A stretch of DNA of 11,643 nt. It comes from an uncultured Candidatus Saccharibacteria bacterium. Its GTDB lineage: Bacteria > Patescibacteria > Saccharimonadia > Saccharimonadales > UBA4665. The notes beneath the pieces were generated by a model. It was not told the origin of the DNA. It searched no databases and saw only the letters and a program-made list of their open reading frames with translations. Below, one piece after another: positions 7,671 through 11,643 of this stretch; the stretch's first letter is position 1, and each line of letters starts with the position of its first letter. A program made the translations under genes and the position numbers. The stretch covers positions 1-11,643 of the forward strand of contig CAIYEO010000098.1 of assembly GCA_903925195.1 (NCBI GenBank), written 5' to 3'.

Positions 7671-8054
7671 TTAATCACTGTATTTGTTCATGATCATAAT
7701 GCCTATACGAAATTCTTCGTAAGGATCACCCGTGAAATGTCTCATTCCAATGCCTCTAAGTGCAACCGTCAATTCGCTAACGTCTAAATGTAGAGCTATT
7801 TGTTTTGAACCTTCTCCTCTATAGAGAATAATATTCCTTTCGGCCTCTATATTATTTTTGCTTACAGAGTTTTCTCTGTACTTAAAGGTATCGAATAGTA
7901 TCCAATTATGATTTGTAATTGGGTCAATTGCAGATTTATACCTCACCTGTTGGGCGATGACATTGTCTTCATTGAAATAATGGGGCCGTTCGTATCTAAT
8001 TCCATCTAGTGCTTTATCAACGCTCTTTACAAAATCGTTTGATATATATTCCAT
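7671..8054 (-). CDS. Hypothetical protein, 127 residues
   Basis: I do not recognise this protein. It is soluble, with no signal peptide, membrane helix or cysteine, and looks like a compact alpha/beta fold. An acidic and basic mixed N-terminus (VDKALDGIRYERPHYFNEDN) is followed by alternating strands around NHNWILFDTFKYREN and AERNIILYRGEGSKQIALHL, then a C-terminal RHFTGDPYEEFRIGIMIMNKY. It is convergent with the sugar transferase (eight bases between stops). A -10-like TATTAT at 8066-8061 lies seven bases before the ATG, so the mRNA may be leaderless. Codon use resembles the surrounding genes, which supports a real resident gene. A possible regulatory partner of the neighbouring kinase or cyclase is speculation. 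Confidence 0.68.
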   Translation of the reverse strand: MEYISNDFVKSVDKALDGIRYERPHYFNEDNVIAQQVRYKSAIDPITNHNWILFDTFKYRENSVSKNNIEAERNIILYRGEGSKQIALHLDVSELTVALRGIGMRHFTGDPYEEFRIGIMIMNKYSD

Positions 8055-8060
8055 GGAACG

Positions 8061-8066
8061 ATAATA
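8061..8066 (-). promoter_or_regulatory. -10 box for the 127-residue hypothetical gene
   Basis: TATTAT on the minus strand, six bases upstream of the ATG at 8054, predicts transcription starting at or beside the start codon. TTTAAA at 8089-8084, 17 bases further upstream, is a weak -35. Confidence 0.45.
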
Positions 8067-8153
8067 CTAAACATCAATAAATATTTAAATAACCAGGAAC
8101 TATAATAAATATTAAAAAATACTATTATCTAGCTAATGAAAAGAGTCATGGTC

Positions 8154-8190
8154 TTAAATATATATCTAAAAAATGTTATGCTTAAGTTAA
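8154..8190 (+). promoter_or_regulatory. Extended -10 promoter of the histidine kinase gene
   Basis: TTAAAT (8154-8159), a 17-base spacer, and TATGCT (8177-8182) with an upstream TG at 8174-8175. The start would be near 8189, about six bases before the ATG, with no Shine-Dalgarno. TTATGCTTAAGTTAA (8176-8190) matches the box before the membrane protein gene at 5146-5160 in 13 of 15 bases. Confidence 0.55.
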
Positions 8191-8194
8191 TTGT

Positions 8195-9856
8195 ATGGCA
8201 TATAAATATCTAACCAAAAAAATTATTGATGAAAAACTTTCAAATGACCTAAAGAGTCAGATTATTTCGATAGGCATTGTTTTAGCGGTAGTCATTTATT
8301 ATGTTGCCAATAGAGAGTGGCAAACTACAAACCCATGGGGTTTTATCCTTATAATGTGTATGATTTCACTGCTTGAGATTTTTCTTCAATTGCCAGCAAC
8401 TAAGAAAATGCCAATTTTTAATAGTGGTGGACCGATTCCACTAACTGTCTATAATATCTGTCTATTTATAGTCATGGCTTTTTATATCCCTCTTTATAGT
8501 CCATTCATAATTGCCCTGGCTACGGTTGTATTCTTTACTGTTTACTACAGCAGCCTTTATTCTTTCATGTTAGCAGCAGCTAATATTATTGGTCTAGTGG
8601 TAATTAATACTATAAATCATGGTTATCCGGATTTGCCTCATGGTAATCTGTACCCGTATTTAATGGTTCTACTTGGTATCTCTTATATTGGAATTGTTCA
8701 AAGGGCTGGAATCTTAAATAGAAATGTTCGTAATGAGCTCAGCGATGCAGGAGAAAAAATTAGCCAAGAAAGAGAACAACTAGGAAGTCTAATTAACAGT
8801 ATAAAAGATTCCGTAATTGCTACTGATAATAATGGAAATATTATTTTCTATAATTCAACTTTTCTCAAGTTATTGAATGTAAATGAAATATTAGGTGGTC
8901 AGCCATTTTCTAAAATAGTAAGATTGTACGATGATCATTCTAATCTCGTTGATTTTTTTAGTATTTTTGTACCTAATTCTGAACAACAAAGGATACAAGA
9001 TCTTCATATTATAGATTCATCAAATCAAAAGAAGTTTCTTTCAATAGATATATCTCAGGTGAATTCTTTAATTCCAAATCAACAATCTACTGGAGCAATT
9101 ATCCTAATGAGAGATGTCACTAAGCAAAAATCCCTTGATGATGAAAGAGATGAGTTTGTGGCTGTTACGTCTCATGAGCTTAGGACTCCTATAGCGATCG
9201 CGGAAGGAAGTATATCAGTAGTCCTGAATAGTCCCGATTTGAATCAATTAGATCCTCAGTTAAAGGAAAATATCAATCAGGCCCATGCCGGCATACTCGA
9301 ACTTGCAAATCTAGTCAATCAGTTAACTGACTTATCTGATATTGAAAGCAAGAATCTAGAAGTTGAATATCAGGAAGTAGATCTCCATTCTATTTTGTAT
9401 ACGATGAAGGATATACATATCGACGCTGCCAAATCTAAAGGACTAGAAATAGTCATGAATGTTCAGGAAAATTTACCTAAAATATATACAAGTAAAATAT
9501 ATTTAAATTTAATCCTTGAAAACCTTGTTGCAAACGCAGTCAACTTTACTGATCATGGAAAAATTGACATAGAAGCTCATCTTTCTGAAAAGGACAATGA
9601 TAAAATTATTTTAAGCATTAAAGATTCAGGAGTTGGTATTAGTAACTCAGAAAAAGACAAGATATTCACTAAATTTTATAGAGCCGAAGATTATAAAAGA
9701 AAACACACAAAAGGAACAGGATTGGGGCTTTATCTAACTCTCAAAATCGCCAAGGTAATAGGCGGTAACCTATGGTTCGAGTCAGAATTAAATAAAGGCT
9801 CAACATTCTTTTTGGAAATTCCATACAAAGAGATTGACCAAAATAGACATCGTTGA
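8195..9856 (+). CDS. Membrane sensor histidine kinase, PAS-HisKA-HATPase_c
   Basis: A 553-residue sensor kinase. Five or six hydrophobic helices fill residues about 20-170 with only short external loops, so the signal is probably sensed in or at the membrane. A helical linker (about 171-195) leads to a PAS domain (about 196-310, starting INSIKDSVIATDNNGNIIFYN). HisKA follows with phospho-acceptor H327 in VTSHELRTPIA. The ATPase domain has ENLVANAVNF (N box), DSGVGIS (G1), FTKFYRAED (F box) and GTGLGL (G2) near residue 508. All catalytic motifs are intact. No receiver domain or response-regulator gene adjoins it, so its partner lies elsewhere. It is monocistronic with its own promoter and no Shine-Dalgarno. 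The stop at 9854 is followed 11 bases later by the large hairpin at 9867. Confidence 0.93.
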   Translation: MAYKYLTKKIIDEKLSNDLKSQIISIGIVLAVVIYYVANREWQTTNPWGFILIMCMISLLEIFLQLPATKKMPIFNSGGPIPLTVYNICLFIVMAFYIPLYSPFIIALATVVFFTVYYSSLYSFMLAAANIIGLVVINTINHGYPDLPHGNLYPYLMVLLGISYIGIVQRAGILNRNVRNELSDAGEKISQEREQLGSLINSIKDSVIATDNNGNIIFYNSTFLKLLNVNEILGGQPFSKIVRLYDDHSNLVDFFSIFVPNSEQQRIQDLHIIDSSNQKKFLSIDISQVNSLIPNQQSTGAIILMRDVTKQKSLDDERDEFVAVTSHELRTPIAIAEGSISVVLNSPDLNQLDPQLKENINQAHAGILELANLVNQLTDLSDIESKNLEVEYQEVDLHSILYTMKDIHIDAAKSKGLEIVMNVQENLPKIYTSKIYLNLILENLVANAVNFTDHGKIDIEAHLSEKDNDKIILSIKDSGVGISNSEKDKIFTKFYRAEDYKRKHTKGTGLGLYLTLKIAKVIGGNLWFESELNKGSTFFLEIPYKEIDQNRHR

Positions 9857-9866
9857 TGTGTAATTA

Positions 9867-9944
9867 GGTGGGGTGTACGATGAGGCAAAAATGAGAGGAT
9901 AAATATCCTACAATCAAATTTGCACTCAATCGTACACCCACACC
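9867..9944. repeat. 78-base imperfect inverted repeat (long hairpin) after the kinase gene
   Basis: Left arm GGTG, GGGTGTACGAT, GAG, GCAAA (9867-9889) pairs with TTTGC, CTC, ATCGTACACCC, CACC (9919-9944). That is 23 base pairs interrupted only by single unpaired A at 9924, 9928 and 9940, all on the right arm. The apical part contains a second small stem, AGGAT-AAAT-ATCCT (9896-9909). No T-run follows on the plus strand, so it is not a standard terminator. It could be a bidirectional transcript end, a structured RNA, or the edge or single-strand fold of a mobile element. It lies where base composition changes. Confidence 0.75.
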
Positions 9945-10103
9945 CGCCAAGAGTTTCTTGGTCTTCCTTCAATACTTGAAGATGAGGTCAGTCAGTACAG
10001 TTGGTGTTTTTTTGAACTAGTTAGCTCTTCTTCGTTAGTCCTTGGACTTGTCTTTGAAGATAACTTTTCCAGTTACAGTGAAAATCACCAGGGTGAATTT
10101 TGA
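9945..10103. other. Non-coding stretch with two further small hairpins
   Basis: No convincing gene. CCAAGA-GTT-TCTTGG (9947-9961) and CTTCAA-TAC-TTGAAG (9967-9981) are perfect six-base-pair stems with three-base loops. A run of seven T (10007-10013) on the plus strand could help end transcripts from the kinase gene, but no stem adjoins it directly. On the minus strand this is the 3' trailer of the two-gene secreted/membrane unit. Confidence 0.5.
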
Positions 10104-10259
10104 CTAGTGCTTCCTGTTCCAGGCCCACTTGATGAAGCGAACGAAGAAATAGGTAGCACACACTGCTGCCAGCAATGCTATGAACAAAGGAATGATTCCC
10201 CAAGCAAGCTTGTCAGCGAGCAGTGTGCTGAATCCGTTTACGGCGACGATTGGGTTCAT
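10104..10259 (-). CDS. 51-residue single-helix membrane protein
   Basis: A small gene reading MNPIVAVNGFSTLLAD, then WGIIPLFIALLAAVCATYFF (residues 20-39), then a basic, aromatic end RFIKWAWNRKH. One transmembrane helix with a positively charged C-terminus suggests N-out, C-in topology without a cleaved signal. Its ATG overlaps the stop of the secreted-protein gene (ATGA at 10259-10256), and AGGAAAGGAAG just upstream is a strong Shine-Dalgarno-like stretch. Translation is therefore probably coupled, and the two products probably act together. Size and layout recall filamentous-phage coat or minor coat proteins, holins and small pilin-like or anchoring subunits, but I can match it to none. Composition is richer in GC than the flanking genome. 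The stop is TAG, followed in frame by 22 more open codons. Confidence 0.72.
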   Translation of the reverse strand: MNPIVAVNGFSTLLADKLAWGIIPLFIALLAAVCATYFFVRFIKWAWNRKH

Positions 10260-11047
10260 AGGTTGTTGCTTCCTTTCCTTGCACGTCCGTTCGGGTAAAT
10301 GTTGAAGTACAAATTGTGATAATACGGCCCAACCATCAATAGTTGTCCAAACACATTGATACCAAATTTCAAGTTGAACATATCTCTTGAAAGAAGGTAA
10401 GCATTGGGTTCAAACAAACCAGCGATGGTGTACGGAAAATAACAATTTTCCTGGTTGTACTGCACATACCAAACGGTGTACTCATGACAGCTTGGAGGAC
10501 CGTAGCACTCCCAAGACCAGATACCGTTGTAACAATAAGTAGTGCTATTACTAGCGCTCCAAATTCCACAACCACCTGGTGCTCTGTCGCAGATTGATGC
10601 ATAAACGTTGAATACTCTTGTTGCGTAACTAGCCTTCGCATAAGCCTTCGCACTCAAACCACTCATTTGAGCGGTGGGAGGCGGAGAGACAAGCGAAGGA
10701 TCTACGCTTGAAGGAGTCACAGTAAAAGTCACAGTGACCTTGCAAGCAGCATCTTGAACTTCTTTGATCTGCTTACTCATGTCATTGCCCGCATTCGTCA
10801 CGGCTCCACTTGAGAGCTGCAGGCTCGTGCCGACTGTTTGATATGCTGACGTTACTTCATCTCTCACCTGAGTCATGCAACTGGCACTGTTGATCTTGGT
10901 CGTAGTCGACATAGTATTCGACGACGACAGATTTCCAGTTGCAGCACTTGCATTGGTTGTTATGGTGAGCGATGACGATAGACAGACTATCGCCATCATG
11001 ATACAATGCAATCTTGGCTTCATCTTGTATGCATGTTGAGAAGACAT
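10256..11047 (-). CDS. Secreted eight-cysteine protein of unknown family
   Basis: A 263-residue protein I do not recognise. A signal peptide is clear: basic start (MSSQHAYKMKPRLH), hydrophobic core (about 17-29) and a likely cut after NASA at residue 35. The mature part is Ser/Thr-rich to about residue 58 and helical around 58-102. VTVTFTVTPSS and a Pro-rich linker (SPPPTAQ) follow. Next comes an aromatic, Cys-rich region (150-205) and a Tyr/Phe/Asn-rich end. Mature cysteines are at 57, 102, 153, 160, 172, 181, 187 and 202, an even eight that could form four disulfides outside the membrane. ATG 11047 is chosen because GAGGGG lies 4-10 bases upstream; an in-frame ATG at 11086 lacks that. GC is mid-40s percent against about a third for neighbours. 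It is coupled to the 51-residue membrane protein. Adhesin, virion or effector roles are all open. Confidence 0.8.
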   Translation of the reverse strand: MSSQHAYKMKPRLHCIMMAIVCLSSSLTITTNASAATGNLSSSNTMSTTTKINSASCMTQVRDEVTSAYQTVGTSLQLSSGAVTNAGNDMSKQIKEVQDAACKVTVTFTVTPSSVDPSLVSPPPTAQMSGLSAKAYAKASYATRVFNVYASICDRAPGGCGIWSASNSTTYCYNGIWSWECYGPPSCHEYTVWYVQYNQENCYFPYTIAGLFEPNAYLLSRDMFNLKFGINVFGQLLMVGPYYHNLYFNIYPNGRARKGSNNL

Positions 11048-11147
11048 CTTGCCCCCCTCATTGGTGTTGACATGGCTAGTTGCCATTTGGATTTAGATTC
11101 TCACAAAGCTCAATTCACCTCATTTCATGGTTGACTATATTGACGTG

Positions 11148-11199
11148 CTAAGCGAGATGATAGAGCTCACAGGGATTGGAGCTCTATGAACTCACTTAG
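11148..11199. repeat. 52-base imperfect inverted repeat in the leader
   Basis: CTAAG, GAG and ATAGAGCTC (11148-11168) pair with GAGCTCTAT, CTC and CTTAG (11179-11199): 17 base pairs, a ten-base loop, one mismatch and one three-by-three internal loop. The inner nine pairs are perfect. It lies in the transcribed leader on the minus strand, about 100 bases before the secreted-protein start. Confidence 0.7.
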
Positions 11200-11254
11200 A
11201 ACTAATAGCCAAACAAGAATGTACTGACTAATAATTTAATGAACTCCCTTTTTT

Positions 11255-11275
11255 GTAATATCTATTAAATATTAC
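11255..11275. repeat. AT-rich perfect inverted repeat
   Basis: GTAATAT (11255-11261) and ATATTAC (11269-11275) are separated by seven bases. A run of T precedes it on the plus strand, which is A on the minus strand after the stem, so it does not look like a terminator in either direction. It could be an operator or a simple AT-rich fold. Confidence 0.4.
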
Positions 11276-11296
11276 GACTAAATCAAATGAATATTT

Positions 11297-11338
11297 AGTA
11301 GGGGTTGTATATTATCCTACTTTTTGAGAATTTGTCAA
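11297..11338 (-). promoter_or_regulatory. Leftward promoter with overlapping inverted repeat
   Basis: TTGACA (11338-11333), a 16-base spacer and GATAAT (11316-11311) on the minus strand; TAATAT with an 18-base spacer is an alternative -10. The start would be near 11304. AGTAGG (11297-11302) and CCTACT (11316-11321) form an inverted repeat around the -10 and start site, placed like an operator. On the plus strand the same repeat followed by five T resembles a terminator, but no plus-strand gene precedes it. Confidence 0.68.
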
Positions 11339-11375
11339 TAGTTTTTAAATCAACTTATTTTTGATCTGTTAATTG

Positions 11376-11643
11376 CTAACTTTTATTTGATATTTTTCTT
11401 AATTTTGTTATATAAGTATTTAATTTTTCGACTAATAAAGTAGGAGCTGATCTCTGCTTTAATACATTTAATATTGAGTCATACCACCATAGCTGGTCAT
11501 CGACATTCTTAGTAGTAAATATATCCCATATATCGTCACCAATCTTTTCATAGTCTATTATGGTCGATAGAACATTATGAATTTTATCAGACGCACTTAC
11601 GATAATAGCTTCATCGCTAGCTTTTGTTTCTAGATTTTTTAGA
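11376..11643 (-). CDS. HD-domain phosphohydrolase, C-terminal part (runs off the window)
   Basis: The last 88 codons of a minus-strand gene are open to the window edge and end at TAG (11378-11376). KASDEAIIVSASDKIHNV matches the later helix of HD-type phosphohydrolases of the RelA/SpoT hydrolase kind, where a conserved Asp precedes LHN (here DKIHN). DYEKIGDDIWDIFT and DDQLWWYDSILNVLKQR follow, as in stand-alone HD_4-type proteins. The N-terminal HD metal-binding residues would lie outside the window, so I cannot confirm activity. Substrate could be (p)ppGpp or another nucleotide. AT-rich codon use returns to that of the left part of the window. No clear terminator follows, so it may read into the secreted-protein unit. 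Confidence 0.72.
   Translation of the reverse strand, partial: LKNLETKASDEAIIVSASDKIHNVLSTIIDYEKIGDDIWDIFTTKNVDDQLWWYDSILNVLKQRSAPTLLVEKLNTYITKLRKISNKS

Larger units (their letters stand above)
11048..11304 (-). promoter_or_regulatory. Long structured 5' leader of the secreted-protein gene
   Basis: About 257 bases separate the predicted start site (near 11304) from the ATG at 11047, much longer than any other leader here. No convincing gene lies inside. It contains the strong hairpin at 11148-11199, the AT-rich stem at 11255-11275 and the Shine-Dalgarno GAGGGG at 11059-11054. Such a leader could hold a regulatory or stabilising RNA structure. I match it to no known riboswitch class. Confidence 0.45.

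Noticed and set aside
777..9856. Alternative genetic code with UGA as glycine
   Set aside because: TGA ends the GT4 and kinase genes in sensible places, one within a typical ATGA overlap, and no gene needs in-frame TGA.
9867..9944. Integron attC or chromosomal dif site
   Set aside because: The attC core consensus (GTTRRRY and its complement) is missing at the ends, and no XerC/XerD-like 28-base site is seen.
9730..9972. A minus-strand frame with a cysteine cluster (GGCGCTIECKFDC) starting from TTG
   Set aside because: It runs through the big hairpin and deep into the antisense of the kinase gene, has no Shine-Dalgarno, and its residues are explained by the inverted repeat.
10021..10298. Two alternative open frames (minus 10021-10203, plus 10107-10298) over the 51-residue gene
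   Set aside because: Both are shadows: the minus one needs a TTG start inside the better-supported gene and the plus one has no coding signs.
10369..10653. 94-codon minus-strand frame inside the secreted-protein gene
   Set aside because: A different frame of a gene with signal peptide, Shine-Dalgarno and coherent composition; no motif.
9990..11229. TGTACTGACT present inverted at 9999-9990 and direct at 11220-11229, considered as terminal inverted repeats of the island
   Set aside because: Only ten bases with no extension; one such pair is expected by chance over this span.
9862..11310. TTAGGTGGGGTGTA (9864-9877) and TTAGTAGGGGTTGTA (11295-11309), considered as direct-repeat attachment sites
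   Set aside because: The match is gapped and G-run driven, and the second copy is already explained by the promoter repeat. No integrase is present.

Overview
This AT-rich window (about one third GC in most coding lines I sampled) looks like a chromosomal piece of a Candidate Phyla Radiation bacterium (Patescibacteria). Saccharibacteria is my best guess, from general gene content rather than a marker gene. TGA acts as a normal stop (for example the ATGA overlap at 1961), which argues against the code-25 lineages Gracilibacteria and Absconditabacteria. No rRNA, tRNA, transposase, integrase or CRISPR array is visible.

Left part (21-5109): a minus-strand NadD-like nucleotidyltransferase is divergent from a tight three-gene operon. 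The operon encodes a GT4 glycosyltransferase, a GH57 amylase-family enzyme and a GH15 glucoamylase-like enzyme, joined by ATGA and TAATG overlaps. All three keep their catalytic motifs and lack signal peptides. They read as a cytoplasmic alpha-glucan (glycogen-like) synthesis and breakdown module, resembling the glycogen cluster of methanogenic archaea.

Middle part (5166-9856): an unrecognised four-helix membrane protein is paired with a membrane-anchored cupredoxin-like protein. After a terminator come a minus-strand GGDEF diguanylate cyclase and, divergent from it at a near-consensus promoter, a small polyprenyl-phosphate sugar-phosphate transferase. A 127-residue unknown and a membrane PAS/HisKA histidine kinase without a neighbouring response regulator follow. 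Together they suggest signalling and cell-surface glycan functions. Several genes have a -10 box only 4-8 bases before the start codon and no Shine-Dalgarno, so leaderless or near-leaderless mRNAs are likely.

Right part (9857-11375): base composition shifts to mid-40s percent GC. A two-gene minus-strand unit encodes a secreted eight-cysteine protein and, through an ATGA overlap, a 51-residue single-helix membrane protein. I do not recognise either. The unit has a strong leftward promoter with an inverted repeat over its -10, a leader of about 260 bases with strong hairpins, and a 78-base imperfect hairpin beyond its 3' end. This is the part most likely to be new: a foreign or fast-evolving module of unknown role. 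Beyond it, AT-rich sequence resumes with the C-terminal end of an HD-type phosphohydrolase that runs off the window.
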